Shown: positions 1-9,984 of the stretch, one piece after another
How positions within the stretch are numbered: the first letter of the stretch is position 1
Layout of the letters: each line of letters opens with the position of its first letter
Source of the DNA: Tridacna crocea
Taxonomy: Eukaryota > Mollusca > Bivalvia > Cardiida > Cardiidae
Assembly (NCBI GenBank): GCA_943736015.1
Contig: OX031059.1
Location: 53,393,159 to 53,457,158, forward strand
Direction of reading: 5' to 3'
Length of the DNA stretch: 64,000 nt
Notes under the pieces: model-generated
What the model saw: the letters and a program-made list of their open reading frames with translations, nothing else
Told to the model about the DNA's origin: nothing
Database searches by the model: none
Translations under genes and position numbers: made by a program

Positions 1-382
1 TTGGAGAGAATTACTTATCGAAAGCATTGAATTTTGCAGATACATGTAATTATAAATTCATTTCTTCTCGGTTGACTAGATTTAGATTTGAAATGGTAGA
101 AAGAAGAGTTGAAAAAGGGGAAAATGCTGATAGACAAGGACTTAGTTCTTTATCTCTCTTTATGTATTCAAAAAACTTACTCTCTAATACAATTATTTTG
201 TAGAGAGTTAATGACATAATTTATACATAACAATTTTTTTTTTTCAGACAGATTTTTTAAAAACTTGGCTCATACATTGCTCATCATGTCTCTAGGAGAT
301 TACACTAAAAATAGATGTGGGTTTCAGAGAAATTCGCCTTTGGAAAAGGTATATGAAGTTCAAAATTCAGCTTATATTTGAT
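1..382. other. No gene; weak decayed TH-A arm
   Basis: No coding region is supported. Around 95-150 the run 'gaaaaaggggaaaatgctg' resembles one hairpin arm of TH-A, but no partner arm or terminus is visible. The rest is AT-rich sequence without recognisable structure. Confidence 0.4.
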
Positions 383-612
383 TTAACTCACTACCAAACA
401 ACAAAATTTTGGACTAGTTCAAATTGAAAGCATTTTAAGACGACAAACTAAAAGTGACTGAAAATTTGAAATATTGCTTTGTGAAGAGTAGGAAACATTG
501 TTGGGAAAGGAGAAAATGCTGGTTACCAGCATTTTCTCCTTTTCCCACAATGTTTTCAAAAGGCTTCTTTCTCAGGGGCTTCAAAAATAGGGATTGTGTG
601 GTAATAGGTTAA
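383..612 (-). mobile_element. TH-A element, nearly complete
   Basis: TTAA-flanked copy with the long side first and the short side last. The hairpin lies at about 488-560, and its arms carry a few unshared changes (for example ttgggaaagg on the left against cccacaatg on the right). The left terminus has CACTACC in place of CATTACC. Confidence 0.85.
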
Positions 613-1013
613 AGCGCCTTTCTTTATTAGTTAAACATGAAAATTACAGGAAAATATACAAATACACATCATTTTAATGAAAATTCATAGATTTTTGTGC
701 AAAAAAATCTATAAAATGCCTGGTTTTTAGCATAGTAAATGTAGAAATATGCATCATTGTAGATCATTGAGTTATAGTGGGAGATAATTTGACCAATTCT
801 AGGGTTCATCTTAAATAAATAGAACAGAACAGAACAGAATTTTATTGCTGTAAGTAATACAATACTTTTAGCAAACATAAATAAAATATGAAGCCATGAG
901 AGACTAACAGTGAGAAACAATTTTATACTTAATTGAAATGGTGAAAATATATATTATATTCAAATCACCCCCCTTAAAAAAATTTTTTTGAGAAATGTTT
1001 TCATTGCGGGTAT
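613..1013. other. No gene recognised
   Basis: AT-rich stretch holding an 83-codon minus-strand reading frame (669-920). It shows no recognisable motif and looks fortuitous. Between 826 and 838 the motif 'agaac' repeats a few times (agaacagaacagaac). Confidence 0.35.
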
Positions 1014-1067
1014 TGTAGGATCAGGATTCGACTGCACGTTCAGTGCAGTCCAACCCTGATTCTACCA
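1014..1067. repeat. Imperfect hairpin, D-type
   Basis: Inverted repeat: TGTAGGATCAGG on the left pairs imperfectly with CCTGATTCTACCA on the right, around an inner GACTGCAC / GTGCAGTC pair. It belongs to a loose set of hairpins rich in 'agtctgatcttgatc' that recurs at 27338 and 60591. Confidence 0.7.
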
Positions 1068-1110
1068 GCCAGAATCTATATAATTCACTGATATTTGGTG
1101 AAGGTGATAC

Positions 1111-1157
1111 AGAGTCAAGATCAGAATACAACCTTTCTTCATTCTGATCTTGACTCT
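1111..1157. repeat. Perfect 17-bp-arm hairpin, D-type
   Basis: The arm at 1111-1127 (agagtcaagatcagaat) is exactly complementary to 1141-1157, with a 13-nt loop. It lies 44 bp after the hairpin at 1014-1067, and both share the TCAAGATCAGA theme. Confidence 0.85.
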
Positions 1158-1599
1158 AATCTGATCATAGCTGTAATCAAAGAGTAACACGTATACTTAA
1201 AGACTAGATTCTCTCCCAAAAAAGTCATATAAATGAACCTTTGACTTTTGAAGTTTATTCTTTTACTTATAAATAGATAGTTACTCATAGTGCAGTTTCA
1301 CAGCTTGACTTGTCAGAATTTCTAGGGAAAAAATGGACTGAGTAGAATACTGGATGCCTATTTCATTTTTTTGACACAACAAGGGTTCAGCAAGTTTACA
1401 CTAAATTGACTACTAAATGATAAAATAATAAACAAAGCCATGTAATGAGTGTGGGTGTCATTGATTATGGTGGCAGATAGCTCCACAAAAGGAAAGTACT
1501 TTAAAGAATTTAACACAAATGAATGCTATGTTGCCATCTGATGATTAATGAGGCTTTTATTTAGTGTTCTCCCTTCATTCTGCAAAGCCTAGTAGAGGA
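1158..1599. other. No feature recognised
   Basis: AT-rich sequence in which I see no coding, repeat or structured signal. Confidence 0.4.
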
Positions 1600-1828
1600 T
1601 TAACTCATTACCACACAATCCCTTCTTTTGATGCCCCTGAGAAAGAAGCCTTCAGAAAACATTGTGGGAAAAGGAGAAAATGCTGGTAACCAGCATTTTC
1701 TCCTTTTCCCACAATGTTTTCTACCCTTTACAAAACAAATTTTAAATTTTCAGTCACTTTTATTTTGTCGTCTGCAAATGCTTTCAATTTGGACAAGCCT
1801 AAAATAGTGTCGTTTGGTAATGGGTTAA
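1600..1828 (+). mobile_element. TH-A reference copy
   Basis: Best-preserved example of the family: TTAA at 1600-1603 and 1825-1828, inner ends CTCATTACC and GGTAATGGG, total 229 bp. The hairpin at 1654-1722 is a perfect inverted repeat with 34-bp arms around a single centre base (A at 1688). The short side spans 1604-1653 and the long side 1723-1824, the latter with GTCGTCTGCAAATGC. TTAA ends suggest piggyBac-type mobilisation (inference). The element has no coding capacity: its roughly 70-codon frames are read-through of the palindrome. Confidence 0.9.
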
Positions 1829-1929
1829 GTGACATGCAGGGCTGGTATTGCAGGGGCCATTGTCATTGACCATTCTCAGTAATATTCTTACTCTCAGTGT
1901 CAAGAACTTTAAATATGTCAAACAACATA

Positions 1930-2041
1930 ATTTGAGACTTAAGTCCAAATCGGAAGCAGCATTTTCTCCTTTTCCCTCAATGTTTTCAAAACACCTCTTA
2001 CACAAGGTCATTAAAACTTGGGATAGTGTGGTAAAGAGTTA
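1930..2041 (-). mobile_element. TH-A deletion derivative
   Basis: Starts with a piece of the long side (ttaagtccaaatcgg) that runs straight into the right hairpin arm (agcattttctcc) and the short side, ending in gtaaagagtta. The left arm is missing. The join resembles the AGCATTT junction of the copy at 17853-17983. Confidence 0.7.
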
Positions 2042-2112
2042 TATGAAACTAAAGGGGTGTATTCGTAATTTCGCAATAAAACTCAAATTTTTTTTTTTAT
2101 CACTGAATTTTG

Positions 2113-2343
2113 TTAACTCTTTACCCCATGAGAAAATTTTAGACTAGTCCAAATTGAAAAGCATTTGCAGACGACAAAATAAAGGTGACTAAAAAATAGA
2201 AATTTGTTCTGGGAAGCTGGTAGAAAACACTGTGGGAAAAGGAGGAAATGTTGGTTACCAGCATTTTCTCCTTTTCCCACATTGTTTTCAAAAGGCTTCT
2301 TTCTTAACGGCATCAGAACTAGGGATTGTGTTGTAATAAAATA
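2113..2343 (-). mobile_element. TH-A element, right end mutated
   Basis: Left end TTAACTCTTTACC is intact. The right end reads ttgtaataaa and no longer carries TTAA. The hairpin is at about 2224-2292; its left arm has ACACTGTGGG and its right arm CCCACATTGT, so the arms differ here. Confidence 0.8.
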
Positions 2344-2479
2344 AAAGGAAAAGCTGAAAAAACTTTCATTTTTCCAGATAAATTAAAGTTGTTACACATA
2401 ACCAGATAAACCTAGCTAATGACTTAATTTTCTTTTGAGGAAAGAAAACAATGTGATCATTAATCTACATGTATGTTAT

Positions 2480-2535
2480 TTTAGTAATTTCTCCTTTTTC
2501 CCCACAATGTTTCCACACATCTTCTTAGTCATGAC
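2480..2535. repeat. TH-A half-hairpin remnant
   Basis: Single right arm (tttctcctttttccccacaatg) followed by a few short-side bases. No left arm or termini remain. Confidence 0.45.
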
Positions 2536-2967
2536 TGTAAGGAGAAATACCAGTGTGGTGCTGGAATAGAAATGCCACTTAAAAGGAATTGGTGTTGTTG
2601 GTAAGTGAATGCAACAATTTTTTTTTGTCTAAACATCATGCAACATACATGTATGAGACAGCAATATTCAAAGATTGACTGTGCAGTCAGATCTTGACCT
2701 ACACTGTAAAAAAGCCAATAGCTTTGTTCTATGGTCCAAGATTTAAAAGAAAAAGACAAACATATTGATCACATCCAATAAAACTAATGTAAGTGATCCA
2801 CTAGTTTCCCAGAGGGATTTATTTATCACGTACAATGCATTCTATATGTATATTACCTATTACCGTAATTGACCTTTAGGTTTTCCCCTTTTTCGTCCAA
2901 ATTTTTATGGGTCACCACGTAGGTATTAAGTACAAATAATAATGCCACCATGCTTATATAGTGACTT
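2536..2967. other. No gene; D-type half motif
   Basis: Contains 'gtgcagtcagatcttgacc' near 2682-2700, one arm of the D-type hairpin family without its partner. Nothing else is supported. Confidence 0.4.
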
Positions 2968-3145
2968 TCTGAGCCTGAAGAACTATGAAAACATTGTGGG
3001 AAAAGGAGGAAATAATGCTAACCAGATTTTCTTATTTTTTTTATTCCTCTTTTCAGGATGTTTTCTACCCTATCAAAGACAGAAGCCATTTGAAAATAGT
3101 TCGATTTGATCGAGTCTATAAATTTGTTGTCTGGTATAGAGTTAA
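2968..3145 (+). mobile_element. TH-A element, 5' truncated
   Basis: The short side survives only in part. The hairpin is degenerate, with the left arm complete and the right arm interrupted by a T-rich run. The long side is decayed and ends in TTAA (3142-3145). Confidence 0.65.
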
Positions 3146-3294
3146 AGGTTTTGACGCTGCACTACTCACAAAAATATCCACATTCAAAGATAGATAATCT
3201 CTAAAACTTCAAAAACAGACCATCAAAAGTGATGATTTCTACATCCTGTATATCTGCTTTATGTCATGACTGATTATACAAAATTTAACCTATT

Positions 3295-3513
3295 ACCACA
3301 CAATCCCTACTTTTGACCCCCCTGAGAAAGAAGCCTGTAGAAAACATTGTGGGAAAAGGAGAAAATGCTGGTAACCAACATTTTCTCCTTTTCCAACAAT
3401 GTTTTCTACCCTTCACAAAACAAATTTCAAATTTTCAGTCACTTTTATTATGTCGTCTGGAAATGCTTTCAATTTGGACCATTCTAAAATATTGTCGTTT
3501 GGTAATGGGTTAA
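3295..3513 (+). mobile_element. TH-A in array unit 1
   Basis: Left end TTAACCTATTACC and right end GGTAATGGGTTAA. The hairpin arms differ at one internal base (ccaaca against tgctgg), and the right arm ends ttccaacaatg. Confidence 0.85.
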
Positions 3514-3752
3514 TACAATGACAGCAAGACTTGGGCAGGATTATTTCTGATATCGGTAATAGTTTGATAGTCTAGGTCTATATAAAAATTGACAGTGCAG
3601 TAAACAGCATAGAAAATCATTGCTGCAGCTTCTGCATTCTTGATACACTAAGTCTTTAGCTATATTACTTTGTTGACAGTCTACAGTTCAATGCAAAATT
3701 TGGCAAATGGTTTTATGAATAAGAGTCGCAGTGTTTTTTCTTTCATATAACT

Positions 3753-3980
3753 TTAACTCATTACCACAAAATCCCTACTTTTGACGCCCCTGAGAAAGAA
3801 GCCGTAAGAAAACATTTTCGGAAAAGGAGAAAATGCTGGTAACCAGCATTTTCTCCTTTTCCAACAATGTTTCCTATCCTTCACAAAAAAATTTCAAATT
3901 TTCAGTCACTTTTGTTATATCGTCTGCAAATGCTTTCAATTTGGACCATTCTAAAATATTGTTGTTTGGTAATGGGTTAA
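3753..3980 (+). mobile_element. TH-A in array unit 2
   Basis: Left hairpin arm starts 'cattttcgg' instead of 'cattgtggg', which distinguishes it from units 3 and 4. The right arm carries ttccaacaatg. Confidence 0.85.
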
Positions 3981-4225
3981 TACAATGACAGCAAAACTTA
4001 GGCAGGATTATTTCAAGTATCGGTAATAGTTTGATAGTCTAGGTCTATATAAAAATTGACAGTGCAGTAAATTGCATAGAAAATCATTGCTGCAGCTTCT
4101 GTAGTCTTGATCCACTGTGTCTTTAGCTACATGTATATTACTTTGTCGACAGTCTACAGTTCAATGCAAAATTTGGTAAATGGTTTTATGAATAAGAGTC
4201 ACAGTATTTTTTCTTTCATATTACT

Positions 4226-4453
4226 TTAACTCATTACCACAAAATCCCTACTTTTGATGCCCCTGAGAAAGAAGCCTTTAGAAAACATTGTGGGAAAAGG
4301 AGAAAATGCTGGTAACCAGCATTTTCTCCTTTTCCAACAATGTTTCCTATCCTTCACAAAAAAATTTCAAATTTTCAGTCACTTTTGTTATATCGTCTGC
4401 AAATGCTTTCAATTTGGACCATTCTAAAATATTGTTGTTTGGTAATGGGTTAA
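4226..4453 (+). mobile_element. TH-A in array unit 3
   Basis: Intact TTAA ends. The right arm is ccaacaatg against the left arm cattgtggg, a mismatch that units 1-4 share, so it predates the amplification. Confidence 0.88.
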
Positions 4454-4698
4454 TACAATGACAGCAAAACTTAGGCAGGATTATTTCAAGTATCGGTAAT
4501 AGTTTGATAGTCTAGGTCTATATAAAAATTGACAGTGCAGTAAATTGCATAGAAAATCATTGCTGCAGCTTCTGTAGTCTTGATCCACTGTGTCTTTAGC
4601 TACATGTATATTACTTTGTCGACAGTCTACAGTTCAATGCAAAATTTGGTAAATGGTTTTATGAATAAGAGTCACAGTATTTTTTCTTTCATATTACT

Positions 4699-4926
4699 TT
4701 AACTCATTACCACAAAATCCCTACTTTTGATGCCCCTGAGAAAGAAGCCTTTAGAAAACATTGTGGGAAAAGGAGAAAATGCTGGTAACCAGCATTTTCT
4801 CCTTTTCCAACAATGTTTCCTATCCTTCACAAAAAAATTTCAAATTTTCAGTCACTTTTGTTATATCGTCTGCAAATGCTTTCAATTTGGACCATTCTAA
4901 AATATTGTTGTTTGGTAATGGGTTAA
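4699..4926 (+). mobile_element. TH-A in array unit 4
   Basis: By eye the same as the copy at 4226-4453, including the ccaacaatg right arm. Confidence 0.88.
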
Positions 4927-5171
4927 TACAATGACAGCAAAACTTAGGCAGGATTATTTCAAGTATCGGTAATAGTTTGATAGTCTAGGTCTATATAAAA
5001 ATTGACAGTGCAGTAAATTGCATAGAAAATCATTGCTGCAGCTTCTGTAGTCTTGATCCACTGTGTCTTTAGCTACATGTATATTACTTTGTCGACAGTC
5101 TACAGTTCAATGCAAAATTTGGTAAATGGTTTTATGAATAAGAGTCACAGTCTATTTTCTTTCATATTACT

Positions 5172-5400
5172 TTAACTCATTACCACAAAATCCCTACTTT
5201 TGACGCCACTGAGAAAGAACCCTTTAGAAAACATTGTGGGAAAAGGAGAAAATGCTGGTAACCAGCATTTTCTCCTTTTCCCACAATGTTTTCTACCCTT
5301 CACAAAACAAATTTCAAATTTTCAGTTACTTTTATTTTGTCGTCTGCAAATGCTTTCAATTTGGACCTGTCTAAAATTTTGTCGTTTGGTAATGGGTGAA
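5172..5400 (+). mobile_element. TH-A in array unit 5 (last)
   Basis: Differs from units 2-4 in having a fully matched right arm (cccacaatg) and an altered right end (GGTAATGGG followed by TGAA). It may be an independent allele captured by the array. Confidence 0.85.
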
Positions 5401-5686
5401 ACTTTTGGCTAAGTCTTTGTTCAGTGCTGAATTGAAACATCTACCAAGTCAATTCTGTGTTCCTATATTTTTTAATTTTGCTTAAATAGGCAAAAAATAA
5501 TAGCTACTATAACAGATAATTACGTGGATTTTTATTTCTAAAAAATTACTATCATCATTTATGATGGTATCAGTAGGTTTGCTTCCATGGCAACCACTCA
5601 CTTGTACTAGAACAACAACAAAGCAAAAAAAAAGAACAGAGAGTAAAAAGATAATGAGATCCATTTTAACACTTTGAAACATAATT
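5401..5686. other. No feature recognised
   Basis: AT-rich. A 66-codon minus-strand frame (5482-5682) encodes a hydrophobic N-terminal stretch, but nothing supports a gene. Confidence 0.35.
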
Positions 5687-5849
5687 AAGTTGGAAGAAGC
5701 CTTTTCAAAGATATTACAGGAAGAAGAGAAAACGCTGATAACCAGTATTTTCTCCTTTTCCTACAGTATTTCCATTGTTTTCAAAGACAGTCCCATTAGT
5801 TGAGTTTGATTGAAGTTGTCTGCATTTTTCCCCATGGTGAAGGGTTTAA
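5687..5849 (+). mobile_element. TH-A decayed, start of a chain
   Basis: Degenerate hairpin (gcggaag-type changes, aacgctgataaccagtatt centre). The right end GTGAAGGG merges with TTAA at 5846-5849, which is also the left TTAA of the next copy. Confidence 0.6.
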
Positions 5850-6080
5850 CTCTTTACCACATGATCCCAACTTCTTAAGACCATGAAAAAGAAGCCTTTT
5901 GAAAACATTATGGGAAAAGGAGAAAATGCTGGTCACCAGCATTTTCTCCTTTTCCCATAATATTTTCTGCCCTTCCCAAACAAAATTTTGATTTTTCAGT
6001 CATGTTTATGTTGTCGTCTGCAAAATTTAATGCTTTCAATTCAGACTGGTCTAAAATGTAGTCGTAAGGTAAAGAGTTAA
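5846..6080 (+). mobile_element. TH-A element in chain
   Basis: Shares TTAA 5846-5849 with the previous copy and TTAA 6077-6080 with the next. The arm ends are concordantly changed: CATTATGGG on the left (5906-5914) faces CCCATAAT on the right (5954-5961). The centre is GGTCACC. Confidence 0.82.
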
Positions 6081-6320
6081 CTCTTTACTGGGTCTTTACA
6101 AAACAGCAAAATTTTAGACTTCTCCAAATATTGAACACCGTGAATAATTTTGCAGACAACAAGTTTGAATGAATTTATTTAGGGGAAGGGTATTAGAAAG
6201 AATTCTGGGGAAAGGAGAAAATGCTGGTCACCAGCATTTTCTCCTTTTCCCACAATGTTTTCAAAAAACATTTGTTTTAAGGTTGGTAATACATGTGCTG
6301 GATTGTGTAGTAAAGGCTAA
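6077..6320 (-). mobile_element. TH-A element in chain, opposite orientation
   Basis: Long side first. The left arm reads attctggggaaagg and the right arm is canonical. The right end is GTAAAGGCTAA, a mutated terminus. Confidence 0.7.
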
Positions 6321-6328
6321 CCCGGCGT

Positions 6329-6554
6329 CACCCTTTACCACACAATAACCTTTAACGACCCTGGGAAATAAAGCATTTTGAAAATATTGTGGGAAAAGGA
6401 GAAAGTGCTGGTAACCAGCATATTCTCTTCTTCCCACTATGTTTTCTACCCTATCGAAGAAAAATTACACCATTTAAGACACACTGAAATCGTCATCTGC
6501 AAATGCTCTCAATTTGAACTGGTCCAAAATTGTGTCCTTTTTGTAAAGGGTTAA
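6329..6554 (+). mobile_element. TH-A element, end of chain
   Basis: Left end CCCTTTACCACAC without a clear TTAA. The right end GTAAAGGGTTAA is intact (TTAA 6551-6554). The hairpin is moderately decayed. Confidence 0.75.
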
Positions 6555-6685
6555 AGAACCAATTAATTTTGTTTTTGCCTCCTACAATCTGAGTAATAAT
6601 GAGAATCTTCATGACTTCATGACAATTATTGTGACATTCAACCTGATCATCTTTCGCAAGGTCTTCGATGGCTTTAAGTTAAAGG

Positions 6686-7285
6686 CCTTAAGGTAGTAGA
6701 CTTGTAACACTTTTTGGTGCAGCATGGAACAAACTTTCTTGATAGTTGATAAAAACGGAGTTATACAGATATAGTACTTTTGCACATTTTTAACCGAACA
6801 TAGATTCCTTTGATGTCTGTCTTGAAATCGTTTGTTGATACCTTTGTTAGTTTCCAGAAAAGTGAGGTAATTATTATCTCCCTGTGTAATGAGAATATAG
6901 TTGTTTTACTCCTATAAATGACAATTGTAAGAGGGAAAGAAAGGAAAACATAGATCTGTCAAAGAAGTACAATAATACCCATCTTTAATCAAAGCAGATT
7001 TTGTAGGATAATATTACAACTGAAATATCTGTTTTCTATTAACTCATTACCACACGAGAAAATTTTGGATAGGTCCAAATTCAAAGCATTTGCAGACGAC
7101 AAAATAAAGGTGACTGAAATATAGAAATGTGTTCTGGAAAGGGTAGAAAACACTGTGGGAAAAGGAGAAAATGCTGGTTACCAGCATTTTCTCCTTTTCC
7201 CACAGTGTTTTCAAAAGGCTTCTTTCTCAGGGGCGTCAAAAGTAGGGATTGTGTGGTAATGGGTTAAGGGTCCACTACCTTAAGG
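6686..7285. mobile_element. CCTTAAGGTAGT inverted-repeat element, hosting TH-A
   Basis: The 16-bp end CCTTAAGGTAGTAGAC (6686-6701) matches the reverse complement of 7270-7285 at 15 of 16 positions. The interior (6702-7038) is AT-rich without a reading frame of note. The TH-A copy at 7039-7267 sits three bases from the right terminus, at a TTAA. This looks like a second non-autonomous family used as an insertion site. It was recognised only from its ends. Confidence 0.55.
7039..7267 (-). mobile_element. TH-A element with concordant arm change
   Basis: TTAA at 7039-7042 and 7264-7267. The arms both carry the C variant: CACTGTGGG at 7151-7159 and CCCACAGTG at 7199-7207. Nested in the element at 6686-7285. 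Confidence 0.9.
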
Positions 7286-7677
7286 ATTTTTAATTGGAAA
7301 ATCTCTCTGTTTATTCCTATAGGTTGTACTAGTCATATAGGATCATCCTTTGGCAAGGCACTGCAAAGCCTTAGCACACTAAGGACAAATCGAAAAAAGA
7401 AAAAATGGGAGGGACAAATAAACATGAGCTGATGCAGTGAGGTGGCTGAAACATACCATATTTGAGAGCTGTGTGATACACATCTTTCAAACAGACAAAC
7501 AATTGCTCTCTGCTTAGCCAGAAGTCTATATATACGAGTATATAAGCATTAGTCTAGAAAGGATGAAACAAAAAGAAATAGATGAAAAAAGAGCCTGTTG
7601 CTGGGAGATGGGTGAAACATGTGTAATATCATTTAAACAAACACAAATACACCATTGCTCTTTGCTTTGCAAGCAGT
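7286..7677. other. No feature recognised
   Basis: No coding or repeat structure that I can support. Confidence 0.35.
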
Positions 7678-7826
7678 TTAACTCATTACCACGCAATCCT
7701 TACTTTCGACACCCCTGAGAAAGAAGCCTTTAGAAACCAGCATTTTTTCCTTTTCCCACAATGTTTTGTACCCTTCTTTAAACAAATTTCAAATTTTCAG
7801 TCACTTTTATTTTGTTGTCTGCTAGA
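7678..7826 (+). mobile_element. TH-A with one hairpin arm deleted
   Basis: Normal short side up to 'cctttagaaa', then directly 'ccagcatttttt'. The left arm (about 30 bp) is gone, and the long side breaks off after 'gttgtctgc'. Loss of one palindrome arm recurs at 16255 and 27036. Confidence 0.75.
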
Positions 7827-8039
7827 TGTTGCAAGCCATTTCTTTTTTGTGTCATTTTTTTTTCTCAAAACACAACAAAAATCTTTTTCTTTTGATCTCA
7901 TTTTTTTTTACAATTTAAAAACAAATAAATACTGTTAAGTATCATAAACCAAAAATTGTTTCCAACATCACAGGATGATGTTTTAGATATTGTATAAATG
8001 CAGTTTATTGGCAAGTGTGGTGGGCAAGAAAATTGAAGC
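7827..8039. other. T-rich spacer
   Basis: T-rich and AT-rich sequence without recognisable content. Confidence 0.35.
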
Positions 8040-8272
8040 CTAATTACCAAACTATCCAGATTACTTTAAAAATTCTGCCAGAAAAAGTTTTAGAAAAGAT
8101 TGCATGAAAAGAAAAAAATCTGTTAAGAAGCACATTCTCCATTTCCCACAATGTTTTCTTTCTACCTTTAGCACATTTCAATTATTCAGTTGCATAAACT
8201 TACCGGTAGTTGTCATCAAATGCATCTAATTTGGACAAGTCTTCAAATTTTGTTGCTATGTAAATTGTTAAC
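8040..8272 (+). mobile_element. TH-A, strongly decayed
   Basis: Order of motifs is retained (aattaccaaactatcc ... agattgcatg ... cccacaatgttttc ... ttggacaagtc), but most hairpin pairing is lost. An old copy. Confidence 0.5.
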
Positions 8273-8439
8273 TAAAATGACAGGCAACATTTCGAATCAC
8301 CGTAAAATTTAGGAGGTGGTGTTTAGTGTGCAAAGTATAGAGTCCCAGACAGTTATTAACAAACATTTTATGCCCAAATGTTTCCACCAATCTAGCTTTA
8401 GGTCTATATTCTTTTTTTTCAAATCATTTCGCAACACTT

Positions 8440-8655
8440 ACACTCTTACCAAAAGACAAGACTTTAGACTTGTCTAGGTTTGAAAGCATTTGAAAACTTA
8501 GGGAGGGAGGGGGTGTTTGGGGGGGGGGGGGGCCGCATTGAGCAAAAAGACGAAAATACAGTGTGCTGACTCCTTTTTCCTCACTTCTGTCAAAAGCTTT
8601 TTTTCTCAGGACCATTGAAAATTTAGAGTGTGAAGCAAATGGTGAAAGGTTAGGT
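8440..8655 (-). mobile_element. TH-A, strongly decayed, with G-rich insert
   Basis: The long side is recognisable (ctcttaccaaaagacaag...tttagacttgtc), then a G-rich block at 8501-8532, then short-side remnants (aaaagctttttttctcagg). The hairpin no longer pairs. Confidence 0.5.
8501..8532 (+). other. G-rich run, possible quadruplex
   Basis: GGGAGGGAGGGGG, five bases, then a run of 14 G (8519-8532). The spacing fits the simple pattern of four runs of three or more G separated by short loops. It stands out in AT-rich surroundings. Structure formation is inferred only. Confidence 0.6.
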
Positions 8656-9096
8656 TTCAAGGGAATAATCAGAATGGTGTCTTGGATTGGGGGTGGTTAA
8701 AAAAGTAAATTAATGTTTATTTTCTGTTCTTTTCCCCAAAAAAACAAATGTCATTTGATTTCACAAAACAAAAACAAGGAAGTGTTGTAATAAAAAAATC
8801 CTTTGAGAACCATGTCTTTATTGGTAATGATACAAAATATTTTACAGAAAAAAAATGAATTTTTAGATTTCTTTTTAAACTGATGTGCTAAGGACAACTT
8901 CCTGTGCAGTCTGATCTTAATCTACATTGTTTGCTTATCTTTCAAGAAGATTAATGTATGATCCCATGTAATTTGGAGATATAGCATGTTGCCTGAAGCT
9001 GCATTAAATTAGATTTTGACAAAACAATGTTTTTAAGTTGATACATATGCATTTGGAAGGAAGAATCAGAAGGATACCCTGTTACTTTTTCTTACC
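8656..9096. other. No gene; D-type half motif
   Basis: Contains 'gtgcagtctgatcttaatc' near 8906-8924, an unpaired D-type arm. Otherwise unremarkable AT-rich sequence. Confidence 0.4.
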
Positions 9097-9325
9097 TTTT
9101 TACCAAACGACAAAATTCAGCCTGGTCCGAATTGAAAGCACTTGCAGATGACAAAAACGCAACTCAAAAATTGAAATTTGTTTCAAGCAAAGTAGAAAAT
9201 GTGACGGGAAAAGGAGAAAATGCTGGTTAGCATCATTTTATCCTTTTCCCAAAATGTTTTCAAAATGCTTCTATCTCGGAGTCAAAAAAAAAAAACAGGG
9301 AATGTTTGTTATTTAAAGACTTAAA
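9097..9325 (-). mobile_element. TH-A element, ends eroded
   Basis: CTTTTTACCAAACGAC starts the long side. The hairpin is partly intact (gggaaaaggagaaaatgctgg / ttatccttttccc). A 12-A run interrupts the short side, and no TTAA remains at either end. Confidence 0.65.
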
Positions 9326-9984
9326 CCCCGCTTACACAGAGCTTGCGACTGCGATACGACTTCATTGCGACTTAACAAAATGACACTCAGAGTGAAGTTG
9401 CCAAGGCCTCTTAAAGGTTGCAATGGCGTCACTGAAAGGTTGTGAAACTAAAATAATTGCAACCAGTATTTTGAACATGCACAAAAACCTGTGGGTGATT
9501 AATATTTGGTCGCAGCAACATTGTGACACTTCATCGCAAAGTGGTTGCTAACCGATCTGCAATTTGTCGACGATTGTATTGGCAGAATATTCTTGGCAAC
9601 CTTACACCGACCTGTATGCAACTAGTCAGTGAAGATGCGATGAAGTATCTGCACATTTGTGGCGATTGGTTGCCGATAAGTTGCAACGCAGTTTCAAGCA
9701 TGCGCAGATTAGTTACCGACTTCAGCATGATTCACATAATCAATTTTCGTTGGGTACAACAGTTCCACATCATGGGCCATAGACAAGGGATGAAAAACAT
9801 GTAAACCCCACCACCTCCTGAAATATCTTAGCAGGAAAATGTAAGGAGACAAGAGATAGCTGAAGAGCCACAAGCGCCCCTATAGAAAAGCGACCGAGCA
9901 TTCTGGTTATTTCTTAGAGTTGTAACAATTGTAATAGCATACCTGTTCTCATTTTGAACACTTGAATAGAAATGACTTTATCTG
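9326..9984. other. GC-richer unique stretch
   Basis: Recurring words such as 'ttgcgac', 'gcgatacgac' and 'gttgccgataagttgc' suggest an old dispersed repeat. Overlapping open frames on both strands (9523-9804 and 9531-9728) show no domain I recognise. Confidence 0.35.

Larger units (their letters stand above)
3295..5400 (+). repeat. 473-bp tandem array built on TH-A
   Basis: Head-to-tail units start at 3295, 3753, 4226, 4699 and 5172. The steps are 458, 473, 473 and 473 bp. Each full unit is one TH-A copy (about 228 bp) plus a 245-bp spacer beginning 'tacaatgacagca'. Units at 3753, 4226 and 4699 look almost identical by eye, and the first unit is the most diverged. The fifth lacks a spacer and ends TGAA instead of TTAA. 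This looks like unequal exchange of a segment containing the element, not five independent insertions. Confidence 0.9.

Noticed and set aside
3295..5400. CRISPR-like regular palindromes
   Set aside because: The units are 473 bp, the spacers are identical rather than unique, and the sequence is animal. It is a tandem duplication of a transposable element.
9523..9804. 93-codon frame in a GC-richer segment
   Set aside because: Open frames exist on both strands over the same bases, with no motif. The TTGCGAC-type words suggest an old repeat.
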